A DNA stretch of 5,496 nucleotides from Nostocaceae cyanobacterium CSSed10_463m (GCA_003556955.1 PWQB01000622.1:1-5496), one strand, 5' to 3'; counted from the stretch's first letter, positions 1 to 5,496 are shown. Numbers and translations: made by a program. The notes: generated by a model not told the origin, from the sequence alone.

Positions 1-2
1 AA

Positions 3-533
3 AACCTGCAAGACCAACGTCAACAAACACCCTTTGGGATTATCCATTTAGCTACTCATGGTGAATTTAGATCAGGTTCCCCCAATAACTCCTACATTCA
101 GCTATGGGATACCCAGTTACAAATGGATCAACTGCGTCAATTAGGTTGGAATAATCCCCCAGTGCAGCTAGTGGTATTAAGTGCTTGTCGTACAGCCGTT
201 GGAGATACAGAAGCAGAGTTAGGCTTTGCCAGTTTTGCAGTTCAAGCTGGTGTCAAGTCTGCACTGGCAAGTTTGTGGTATGTGTCAGATGAAGGCACAC
301 TGGGATTGATTAGCGAATTTTATGACAAACTTAGACAAGCGCCGATCAAAGCGGAAGGACTCAGACAAGCTCAAGTAGGAATGCTTCAAGGAAAGGTACG
401 CTTGGAAGATGGTCAACTGAAAATTTCTAATCTTAATGTCGATTTGCCCCCAGATATTGTAGAACTGGGCGATAGAAACCTCAGTCATCCATATTTTTGG
501 TCTGCCTTTACTATGATTGGTAATCCTTGGTAA
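3..533 (+). CDS. CHAT-domain (caspase-like) protein, C-terminal part; 5' end outside window
   Basis: The reading frame is open from the window edge to TAA at 531-533, giving 176 residues; the true start lies upstream. An internal ATG at 123 is not the start, because conserved sequence runs through it. The CHAT signature is clear. HLATHGEF holds the catalytic His (codon 57-59), and VVLSACRTAVGD holds the catalytic Cys (codon 186-188). These are followed by FASFAVQAGVKSALASLW, the usual wall of the active-site fold, and by the ending LSHPYFWSAFTMIGNPW, which is normal for the family. The dyad is intact, so a working cysteine protease is plausible. In cyanobacteria such domains usually sit at the C-terminus of long proteins with TPR or other N-terminal repeats (HetF is the classic relative); which kind this is cannot be seen. 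The gene converges on the CHASE2 gene. The family call is firm; the substrate is unknown. Confidence 0.93.
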   Translation, partial: NLQDQRQQTPFGIIHLATHGEFRSGSPNNSYIQLWDTQLQMDQLRQLGWNNPPVQLVVLSACRTAVGDTEAELGFASFAVQAGVKSALASLWYVSDEGTLGLISEFYDKLRQAPIKAEGLRQAQVGMLQGKVRLEDGQLKISNLNVDLPPDIVELGDRNLSHPYFWSAFTMIGNPW

Positions 534-570
534 TCAATATCATTTATCAGAAAATAGGCTGAAAACCCCG

Positions 571-606
571 TTGTAGTTGCACCTTAACGTTAAAGCACAA
601 CTACGA
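571..606. terminator. Inverted repeat between convergent genes, possible two-way terminator
   Basis: gtagttg (573-579) pairs perfectly with caactac (598-604), and t571/a606 plus a wobble pair extend the stem to nine. The loop contains a perfect 10-base palindrome, ttaacgttaa (584-593). It lies in the 84-bp gap between the CHAT and CHASE2 stop codons, where a shared terminator is expected. There is no clear T-run on either side, so it is not a classical intrinsic terminator. The palindrome could alternatively be a protein site. Confidence 0.35.
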
Positions 607-617
607 GCGTATCCCAA

Positions 618-2306
618 TTAGTTGTTATTTTCTCTGAGCTTTTTGCTTCGCATCTGTAATTGTTCTATATAGTCCATTTCTTCCTCTGCTTCATCTGTTG
701 TAGGTGACTGCATTATTTCTGAATCATCGATATCAGTGTCATTTGCTGGTATATTTAGTTGATTACGCCGATCACACATTTGCTGCAAATAATCGATTTC
801 TGTGGCAGATGTGCTAACTACAGTTTCACTAGATTTTGATGGTATGACTGAATCATTAGAACTATGAATAACTTCAGATTCTTCTAAATTGTCTAAATTG
901 CGTAAATCCTGGGCTTTATTCTGCAATTCTAAGAAGTAATCACTTTCTACAATTGCTGCTATTTCTTCCTCTTTTTTGGCTTCGTCAATCTCAATATCGA
1001 TTTTTAAGAAACCTTTCACAGTCTTGACAATTGTAGCTGCGTGTCTATCTATCAAGAGAATAATACTAGAGGTGATTACCAGTCCCATAGCGCTTGGTAC
1101 TAGAGGTATCCATCCAGCTTGAGTGAATATTATATAAGTACTGCCCCATAAAATTGCGATCGCCACCCCAGTACCTGAAACCAATAGCCAAGGTTTGCGA
1201 ATCTGATGCGCCAAAAGTCCTCCCACCAGCGACCATGTAAATATCCACAAACTTTCTTGCCATCGATTCCAATACCATAACAATGGTCTTTGGTCTAAAA
1301 CAGCACTTAATATCTGACTAGCATTGTGAGTGTGAATGATTACTCCCGGCATTTTTTGGCTATCTTCAGCCCCTGCACTAAAAGGAGTATAAAATGTATC
1401 TTTCACAATTGGTGCTGTGTAACCAATCATGACAATTTTGTCTTTAACTTGCTCTGGCTCAACTCTATCTTCTAAGACATCGAGCAGTGATACTTGTTTG
1501 AATGCGTTTTTACCTGAACGATAGTGCAGCAGAATTTGGTAACTTCCCGGATCAATATTATGATAACCACCAGATTTTGGTGTTAAGCGCTTGAGAACTG
1601 TAGAACCAAATTTTAGCTCACCAAATTCTGTCAGTTCTGGTTCTATTCCCATAGCTTCTAAATATCGGACTACCATTTGAAAACTCAAAGATGGTAGTTG
1701 ATTTTCTGAGTCAGCGTAATTGCAGATATGTTGATTGACAGTTGGCTGTTCTGAGGCTTGGGGAGTAGCCACTATCATACCTTGGCGCACAGTTCCCCCA
1801 GGATCAACCGGAAAATCAGCAACACCAACTCGTTCTTCTGTAACACCTGGTGCAGCAGCAATTCCCGGCGAGTCTATCTTGCTCATGGAACAGGCAGCAA
1901 TCATCTTATCATTGTCAGTTAATAAATTGACTAACTCTATACGACCAGCAGCTGTACCTTGCTGAATATCTCTGATAATATCTATGCCAATAATTCTCGC
2001 TTCCATTGCCTCCAGTTTTTTTAAAGCCTGGGCTAAGGTACCATCGTGAATGGGGTACTCTTTGCGAGTCTGGATATCTGTTTCGTCGATGCCAACCACT
2101 AAAAAGCGATCATCAGGTTGTTCATCAGGGCGCGATCGCATGAAATAATCAAAAGTGGCTAACTCCAATCCCTGCAAGCCTTGTAGCTCTCGTAATCCCA
2201 CTATTAAACCAGTAACTACCAGACTGCTTAGAACCACTGAACCCCCAACCGTAAATATTGATTGGGATAAATTGCGGAGTCTCGAACCTATATTTTGTAT
2301 TGGCAT
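618..2306 (-). CDS. CHASE2-domain membrane sensor protein without an output enzyme domain
   Basis: 562 residues. A membrane anchor (about 22-38) precedes a CHASE2 extracytoplasmic sensor domain (about 42-335). CHASE2 hallmarks are LATFDYFMRSRP (49-60), FLVVGIDETDI (68-78), the ARIIGIDII strand (103-111), KIVMIGYTAPIVKDTFYTPF (290-309) and GVIIHTHNASQIL (321-333). Three membrane helices follow (about 351-367, 372-394, 398-419), as is usual for CHASE2 proteins. CHASE2 is normally joined to histidine or serine/threonine kinases or adenylate cyclases. Here only an acidic, Ser/Thr-rich cytoplasmic tail (420-562) remains, so any signal must pass through a partner. The tail carries three diverged copies of a DY-containing motif at about 454-469, 503-518 and 543-558. 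The start is set by a strong AAGGAG site five bases upstream of the ATG. The gene converges with the CHAT gene. The ligand is unknown. Confidence 0.9.
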   Translation of the reverse strand: MPIQNIGSRLRNLSQSIFTVGGSVVLSSLVVTGLIVGLRELQGLQGLELATFDYFMRSRPDEQPDDRFLVVGIDETDIQTRKEYPIHDGTLAQALKKLEAMEARIIGIDIIRDIQQGTAAGRIELVNLLTDNDKMIAACSMSKIDSPGIAAAPGVTEERVGVADFPVDPGGTVRQGMIVATPQASEQPTVNQHICNYADSENQLPSLSFQMVVRYLEAMGIEPELTEFGELKFGSTVLKRLTPKSGGYHNIDPGSYQILLHYRSGKNAFKQVSLLDVLEDRVEPEQVKDKIVMIGYTAPIVKDTFYTPFSAGAEDSQKMPGVIIHTHNASQILSAVLDQRPLLWYWNRWQESLWIFTWSLVGGLLAHQIRKPWLLVSGTGVAIAILWGSTYIIFTQAGWIPLVPSAMGLVITSSIILLIDRHAATIVKTVKGFLKIDIEIDEAKKEEEIAAIVESDYFLELQNKAQDLRNLDNLEESEVIHSSNDSVIPSKSSETVVSTSATEIDYLQQMCDRRNQLNIPANDTDIDDSEIMQSPTTDEAEEEMDYIEQLQMRSKKLRENNN

Positions 2307-2311
2307 ATTAG

Positions 2312-2317
2312 CTCCTT
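2312..2317 (-). promoter_or_regulatory. Ribosome binding site of the CHASE2 gene
   Basis: Read on the minus strand this is AAGGAG, followed by ctaat and the ATG at 2306-2304. It is a near-perfect Shine-Dalgarno sequence at ideal spacing. It fixes the start of the CHASE2 gene and is the clearest such site in the window. Confidence 0.75.
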
Positions 2318-2332
2318 TTCATTATTTATGGG

Positions 2333-2372
2333 TAAATTATTAGTAAATTATTATTGAACGAAAAATTTTCAA
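2333..2372 (-). promoter_or_regulatory. Candidate promoter region of the CHASE2 gene with an 11-bp-period direct repeat
   Basis: The minus strand carries TTGAAA (complement of 2367-2372) and, 16 bases on, TAATTT (complement of 2345-2350), a weak -35/-10 pair. Overlapping the -10 region is a perfect 9-base direct repeat, taaattatt on the plus strand, at 2333-2341 and 2344-2352. The two copies are 11 bp apart, about one helical turn. Same-face binding of a dimeric regulator is possible, but the motif is AT-only and could be chance. Confidence 0.3.
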
Positions 2373-2394
2373 GCTCCACACTTTAGGGTGGAAT

Positions 2395-2453
2395 AAATCC
2401 AAAATCCAAAATACTCCTGTGCTACGTCAGCTTCGCCAACGTAAATCCAAAAT
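2395..2453. repeat. Short repeat cluster, aaatccaaaat units
   Basis: aaatccaaaat appears as two overlapping copies at 2395-2412 and again at 2443-2453. Between them lies a 5-bp inverted repeat, tacgt (2423-2427) and acgta (2439-2443). Just before, tccac (2375-2379) and gtgga (2388-2392) form another small stem. Such clusters are common in spacers of Nostoc-type genomes; they look like dispersed repeat debris rather than a gene control site. Confidence 0.45.
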
Positions 2454-2472
2454 TGATGGACATATTTCAAGA

Positions 2473-2896
2473 CTATTTTTCAGCATTCCAAATCAGTAGT
2501 TTCTGAACTTGCTCCAAGGTAAGTTCAAGACAGATTTTACCGTCATCTTGTCCTACTTTTTTGCCAAAATAGCTCTCATCTCCTTCATGTTGATGATTGC
2601 CACTATTATATACTGTCTAACGTTCTTGACGACGAGCGTGATTATCAGGTGAAGCTATTGTTCATAAATAGCAATAACTACAACCCGCTCTTTCGCATCC
2701 ATCAGAAAACTTTGCTAAATAAATTGAGCATTTAAACTTTGCTCGCCCACAGTTTACCATCTTTTGTGCAACTTCTGGGAAGACCGATTGAAATTTTCCC
2801 GGTAGGCGCTTATTAGCCACAATTGTCGCCATCAACCAGGGATTAAACATTAATTTGTGTGATTGGCTGGTTGCTAGTCAACATCGCCATTGGCAT
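2473..2896 (-). pseudogene. Probable decayed minus-strand gene, product not recognised
   Basis: One minus-strand frame from the ATG at 2850 to a TAG at 2475-2473 is interrupted only by TGA (2664-2662) and TAG (2619-2617). Its first part (62 codons) begins MFNPWLMATIVANKRLPGKF. Its last 47 codons contain GDESYFGKKVGQDDGKICLE and end LLIWNAEK, which read like the hydrophilic end of a real protein. Upstream, another frame from an ATG at 2896 gives MPMAMLTSNQPITQINV and stops at 2843, overlapping the next ATG. This suggests a frameshift near 2850. A third short stretch, MDAKERVVVIAIYEQ (2702-2655), also looks protein-like and hints at a second shift. I do not recognise the family. Simple chance open frames in a spacer remain possible. 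Confidence 0.35.
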
Positions 2897-3087
2897 AGTG
2901 AGAATTGTAGTCAGATGATTGATGATTTAACTAGTTTGAGATTTGGAAATTTGGGAACTTTATTGACCATAGATAAGTCATGAAAGTGAGACAGTAGTTT
3001 GTTTTCTAGGCAAATTTATCTACTTCTCAATTTGAGCGATCGCCAATGTAGTTAGTTGTCATACCAGGCTGAATCTTACCAAAAATT
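2897..3087. other. Leader region of the DUF928 gene, no gene seen
   Basis: No open frame or RNA gene is recognisable here. A TTGACC hexamer at 2963-2968 could be a -35 element, but no convincing -10 follows at the usual distance. No clear Shine-Dalgarno sequence precedes the ATG at 3088. A HIP1 octamer lies at 3036-3043. Confidence 0.4.
3036..3043. repeat. HIP1 octamer (gcgatcgc), one of six in the window
   Basis: The palindrome gcgatcgc occurs at 1156-1163, 2132-2139, 3036-3043, 3599-3606, 4863-4870 and 5003-5010. This one is the only intergenic copy; the others lie inside the CHASE2, DUF928 and last genes. Over-representation of this octamer marks many cyanobacterial genomes and supports the assignment of the host. 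Confidence 0.9.
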
Positions 3088-3885
3088 ATGTTAAACAAAA
3101 CAATCTTTTTACTGACCCTCGGATTAACCTTATCTACCAACTTTCTGCAAACCGCTCTGACAGCGACAGCAGTAACTCCACAGATAACAGCACAACAACC
3201 ACAATTTGCTCCACGCCGTCGTGCTTTGTTGAGATTCAAAATACCTGATGTCGGGGTTTCCCGCAATTTAGAACCTGGAGCAGCACGTGGTCAATGCAGT
3301 CCCCAAGGAATTAGTGCAGTTGTGCCACCCAAACCGGCAACAATGAGAGCCAGAGAAATTCCCATTGAATTAACACTAAGCGATCACCCGACGATTTTTG
3401 TGAATGTGTCGCCAACAACTGCCGAAAAAGCGCTGTTTTTGCTGCGGAATGATGCAGGAGATGTTCTTTTAGAAAAAACTTTAAATTTAACTACCAATAA
3501 CGGTATTATTAGTTACACCTTACCAACTGATTTTGCTGGGTTACAAGTGGATGGAATCTATCGCTGGCGCTTAACCTTGCTTTGTGATCCCACAGGAAGC
3601 GATCGCAGTGGTGATCCTGTGGCTAGTGGTGTGATCAAACGAGTCGCACCCAGTGCTGAAGTCGCACAAGAATTAGAGTCAGCCACAGATAAGCAGCGTG
3701 TAATGATTTATGCAGACAACGGTTATTGGCACGATACTGTCAAAACCCTAGCTGACTTACGAGCAGAAAATCCCAACGACATGACTTTAAGACGTGATTG
3801 GGAAGAACTTTTCAAATCAGTGGGCTTAAATGAACTGACTAACAAACCATTAATTCCACTCGCAGAAATCCCAACCTCTAATTAA
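3088..3885 (+). CDS. Exported DUF928-family protein
   Basis: 265 residues. An N-terminal signal peptide is evident: Lys at position 4, a hydrophobic core at about 5-20, and likely cleavage near TALTATA (28) or ITA (35). The product should be secreted to the periplasm or surface. The mature part fits DUF928, a cyanobacterial family of unknown function. It has a beta-rich core with HPTIFVNVSP (100-109), EKALFLLRNDAGDVLLEKT (113-131), GIYRWRLTLLCDP (156-168) and VASGVIKRV (178-186). A helical ending follows with YADNGYWHDTVKTLADLR (208-225) and DWEELFKSVGL (237-247), also family-typical. Cys70 and Cys166 could form a disulfide. The length is normal for the family and the gene looks intact. An in-frame TGA at 3070-3072 makes this the first available ATG; no clear ribosome binding site precedes it. 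DUF928 genes are, from memory, often near CHAT and CHASE2 genes, as here. Biochemical role unknown. Confidence 0.88.
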   Translation: MLNKTIFLLTLGLTLSTNFLQTALTATAVTPQITAQQPQFAPRRRALLRFKIPDVGVSRNLEPGAARGQCSPQGISAVVPPKPATMRAREIPIELTLSDHPTIFVNVSPTTAEKALFLLRNDAGDVLLEKTLNLTTNNGIISYTLPTDFAGLQVDGIYRWRLTLLCDPTGSDRSGDPVASGVIKRVAPSAEVAQELESATDKQRVMIYADNGYWHDTVKTLADLRAENPNDMTLRRDWEELFKSVGLNELTNKPLIPLAEIPTSN

Positions 3886-3899
3886 TAAACCCGTTTTAT

Positions 3900-3934
3900 A
3901 GTAGGATGAGCATTGGGTGTATGTTCATCCTGCT
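3900..3934. terminator. 14-bp hairpin downstream of the DUF928 gene
   Basis: agtaggatgagcat (3900-3913) pairs with atgttcatcctgct (3921-3934) over 14 positions, two of them G-T wobbles, with a 7-base loop. It starts 15 bases after the DUF928 stop codon, so it may end that transcript or protect its 3' end. No T-run follows. The gtaggatg...catcctgc pattern also resembles dispersed palindromic repeats common in cyanobacterial spacers, so it may be a diverged repeat copy. Confidence 0.5.
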
Positions 3935-3994
3935 CACCAACAACTTTATCGAATCGCTGTAAGACCCCAATGATATATGTAGGAACAACTTCTT

Positions 3995-4129
3995 ATGCTA
4001 ACAACACTCCATCTCTTGCAGCAGTCCTTTGATCTCAAAGACGCATTTCGCTACAGCGCTGGCTTAGTAGTAGTTTGCTTGCTAATGTTAATCTTATTAT
4101 GGTTGCCTGATATTCTCAAGGAAAAGTAA
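3995..4129 (+). CDS. Small single-pass membrane protein, 44 residues, hypothetical
   Basis: The frame from the ATG at 3995 to TAA at 4127-4129 encodes 44 residues. The N-terminal half (LLQQSFDLKDAFRYS) could form an amphipathic helix. A strongly hydrophobic stretch at about 22-38 (AGLVVVCLLMLILLWLP) is long enough to cross the membrane, and the end is short and charged (DILKEK). An AGGA at 3981-3984 lies 10 bases before the ATG, slightly far but usable. An in-frame TAG at 3980-3982 rules out a longer frame. It lies between the DUF928 gene and the last gene, on the same strand. I do not recognise a family. The ordered layout (soluble helix, membrane span, charged tail) argues for a real gene, but its short length leaves chance possible. 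Confidence 0.5.
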   Translation: MLTTLHLLQQSFDLKDAFRYSAGLVVVCLLMLILLWLPDILKEK

Positions 4130-4132
4130 AAT

Positions 4133-4180
4133 CTTGACACTCTCACCTTCAAGGCTTTGCCTATTGAAGGGAGATTCTTG
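4133..4180 (+). repeat. Bulged hairpin resembling an IS200/IS605-type end, possible element remnant
   Basis: tctc (4141-4144), a bulged A and ccttcaa (4146-4152) pair with ttgaagg (4164-4170) and gaga (4171-4174). Inside the loop, ggc-ttt-gcc (4153-4161) can form a small extra stem. The framing words cttgacac before and ttcttgcttc after resemble, from memory, the structured ends near tnpB genes in cyanobacterial IS200/IS605 elements. No tnpA or tnpB sequence is present, so it would be a solo end or small non-coding derivative. It starts a few bases after the stop of the 44-codon gene and could instead, or also, be that gene's terminator. Confidence 0.35.
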
Positions 4181-4197
4181 CTTCATCCCCACTTAAC

Positions 4198-4220
4198 CAG
4201 ATTAGTGTTATACTAATTTG
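4198..4220. repeat. Inverted repeat, attagt-gttat-actaat
   Basis: attagt (4201-4206) and actaat (4212-4217) are perfectly complementary around a 5-base loop. Three more pairs outside (c4198-g4220, a4199-t4219 and a g-t wobble) make a 9-bp stem. It lies about 20 bases after the IS-like hairpin and may be part of the same repeat or an operator for the gene at 4327. No function can be assigned. Confidence 0.4.
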
Positions 4221-4269
4221 ATGTAAAGCTGCACATAATCCTGAAATTCCTTAATTAATCCATCTTTAT

Positions 4270-4299
4270 CTGTGTTAATCTGCGTCCATCTGCGTTCAA
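4270..4299. repeat. 10-bp tandem repeat, three units, upstream of the last gene
   Basis: Three units in a row, ctgtgttaat, ctgcgtccat and ctgcgttcaa, share the core ctg(c/t)gt. A weaker unit may precede them at 4260-4269. The array ends 27 bases before the preferred start at 4327. Similar ctgcgt-type runs are familiar in bacterial spacers as dispersed repeats. A period of 10 bp would also suit repeated protein binding on one face of the DNA. Confidence 0.5.
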
Positions 4300-4326
4300 T
4301 TATTCTTGATATATTATTCCAATAAT

Positions 4327-5421
4327 ATGAATTATTCATTGCAAGATTATTTGCACTTAATTGTTCCCCATCTTCCAGAAATATTAGTTACTCCACAACA
4401 GTTAATTAATATTCAACAAGTAGCTCAGATGCTACCACCCCTTTCCCCAGCCCTGTTAGAATGTCGATTGCAAGCTGATCAACCCCAAGTAGATTTATCT
4501 GTGGGGTTAAAGCCAATGAAATTTCCCACGGCTGAATCACTGTTATCGTACCCATTTTGGCAACAGATTCAATCTTTCTGTCAAGATTGGACAACGGTTA
4601 ATTCTCTACCCTCTGAGACAGTTGAGGAGATTTGGCTAGAATTTGATCTCGATAAAGCAACAGAGAATTTTACAGTAGCTTGTTGGTTTTTTAGTTTGCG
4701 AGGTGAGGTTTTTAAAGATAAAGATACCGCAGCTTTATCAAAGTTTACGCAAATTATCTCCTTGCTCCAGAATCATCAGATGGATGATCGCCAAAAAGCA
4801 TTAGCGCTGGAGTGCATCAATGCTTTACCAGATGGCGCGGGGATAAGTCACGTGGCAGCAATGCGATCGCGTCAGGGACAACCGCTAAGATTGAATGTCA
4901 GTGGTTTATCAGCACAAACAATTCCCGCTTACTTAGCTCAGATTCAAGGACAAGAAGTGACAGCAGATATAGAGCAGATGCTTAACTCCCTGAGCCATTT
5001 GAGCGATCGCCTAGTTTTGTGCTTTGATATTGAGCAAGAAATCGGCTCTAGAATCGGATTGGAATGTTATTTAGACAAACAGCCCAAAAAAGAACCCCGA
5101 TGGACTGAATTTCTTGACCTTTTAGTAACAATGAAATGCTGTACCCCACAAAAGCGAGATGCTCTGTTAAAATGGCCAGGCTTAATTCATAAAAAAGATT
5201 CCCCTGAACTGTGGCCTGTTAATATACGAGAATTAGACTCATGGATCAACCCAAATAACATAAGTGTTTTTTGGCGTACCATCAATCATATCAAGCTAGT
5301 TTATCAACCTGATTGCCCTGTTGAGGCCAAAGCTTATTTAGCTTTTGGTCATCGTTGGTTTAATCCTCATAAAAATAATTCTATTTCATCTAAAACAGAG
5401 CTTACTACTAGACCTCAATAA
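4327..5421 (+). CDS. Conserved-looking soluble protein of unknown function, 364 residues
   Basis: The ATG at 4327 gives MNYSLQDYLHL. A TTG at 4306 would add seven residues, but ATG is preferred; neither has a good Shine-Dalgarno site. There is no signal peptide or membrane segment, so it should be cytoplasmic. Stretches that look like family blocks are LPPLSPALLECRL (36-48), EEIWLEFDLD (100-109), PLRLNVSGLS (186-195), RLVLCFDIEQEIGSRIGLEC (228-247) continuing to LDKQP, EPRWTEFLDLLV (256-267), KRDALLKWPG (276-285), WRTINHIKLVYQP (316-328) and EAKAYLAFGH (333-342). Two HIP1 octamers fall within it and its codon use matches the neighbours, so it looks native. I cannot name a domain or enzyme motif. 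The reading frame is intact and long, so the gene call is firm while the function is open. It is probably transcribed separately from the DUF928 gene, 441 bp upstream. Confidence 0.85.
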   Translation: MNYSLQDYLHLIVPHLPEILVTPQQLINIQQVAQMLPPLSPALLECRLQADQPQVDLSVGLKPMKFPTAESLLSYPFWQQIQSFCQDWTTVNSLPSETVEEIWLEFDLDKATENFTVACWFFSLRGEVFKDKDTAALSKFTQIISLLQNHQMDDRQKALALECINALPDGAGISHVAAMRSRQGQPLRLNVSGLSAQTIPAYLAQIQGQEVTADIEQMLNSLSHLSDRLVLCFDIEQEIGSRIGLECYLDKQPKKEPRWTEFLDLLVTMKCCTPQKRDALLKWPGLIHKKDSPELWPVNIRELDSWINPNNISVFWRTINHIKLVYQPDCPVEAKAYLAFGHRWFNPHKNNSISSKTELTTRPQ

Positions 5422-5496
5422 ACTAGACATTAATCTACATCTGTGTACAAATTGTCTATATATTCTCTCTAGCCAGCCTCTCTATAACATCACTCA
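5422..5496. other. Downstream spacer, nothing clear
   Basis: A weak inverted repeat, tagac with gtcta around a 20-30 base loop that contains taca/tgta, follows the stop of the last gene. There is no good terminator stem or T-run and no open frame before the window ends. Confidence 0.3.

Noticed and set aside
285..488. Minus-strand open frame opposite the CHAT domain
   Set aside because: It is antisense to clearly conserved CHAT sequence and has no recognisable features.
618..1049. Hidden kinase or cyclase domain in the CHASE2 tail
   Set aside because: The tail is only about 140 residues, acidic and low in complexity, with no H-box, G-box or cyclase motifs.
1066..1278. Minus-strand open frame inside the CHASE2 gene
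   Set aside because: It lies wholly within the CHASE2 coding region in another frame and its translation shows no domain or sensible composition.
1735..2343. Two plus-strand open frames (1735-1965 and 2155-2343) antisense to the CHASE2 gene
   Set aside because: Both oppose well-conserved CHASE2 sequence, have no ribosome binding site of note, and read as low-complexity shadow translations.
3027..3266. Minus-strand open frame across the start of the DUF928 gene
   Set aside because: It is mostly the complement of the signal-peptide region; the Cys/Arg/Val-rich translation is typical of an antisense shadow.
3921..3962. 13-codon frame starting in the hairpin upstream of the small membrane gene
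   Set aside because: It is too short, has no ribosome binding site and lies partly inside the palindrome; a leader peptide cannot be supported.
4260..4299. Possible CRISPR-like array
   Set aside because: The units are 10 bp and directly adjacent with no spacers, so this is a simple tandem repeat.
4406..4594. Minus-strand open frame opposite the last gene
   Set aside because: It overlaps an intact 364-codon gene and shows no features of its own.

Overview
The window looks like chromosomal DNA from a filamentous (Nostoc-like) cyanobacterium. Six copies of the octamer gcgatcgc (HIP1) occur in about 5.5 kb. The base composition is AT-rich, the spacers carry short repeats of a cyanobacterial style, and the recognisable protein families (CHAT, CHASE2 without a kinase, DUF928) are typical of this group. 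The genus is inferred, not demonstrated.

Layout. Positions 1-533 (+) hold the C-terminal 176 residues of a CHAT-domain (caspase-like) protein with both catalytic residues present. It converges with a CHASE2-domain membrane protein at 618-2306 (-), with 84 bp between the stop codons and an inverted repeat in that gap. Upstream of the CHASE2 gene, 2307-3087 is a 780-bp spacer. It holds the CHASE2 ribosome binding site and likely promoter, a small repeat cluster, and what seems to be a decayed minus-strand gene (about 2473-2896). A secreted DUF928 protein follows at 3088-3885 (+). The next spacer (3886-4326) carries a 14-bp hairpin, a 44-codon gene for a predicted single-pass membrane peptide (3995-4129), a bulged hairpin resembling an IS200/IS605-type end, another inverted repeat and a 10-bp tandem repeat. 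The last gene, 4327-5421 (+), encodes a 364-residue soluble protein of unknown function. Nothing was recognised in 5422-5496.

How the genes may relate. CHAT, CHASE2 and DUF928 proteins are, as far as I recall, often near one another in cyanobacteria. The plausible theme is an envelope or surface sensing module: a periplasmic CHASE2 sensor, an exported DUF928 protein and a CHAT protease-like effector. The three genes are not one operon here (two strands, separate spacers), so the link rests on neighbourhood and family knowledge only. The CHASE2 protein has no kinase, cyclase or other output domain. Its cytoplasmic tail instead carries three diverged copies of a short motif, which is the most unusual protein-level feature of the window. 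I see no complete mobile element, CRISPR array, tRNA or rRNA, and no clear evidence for a complete new system.
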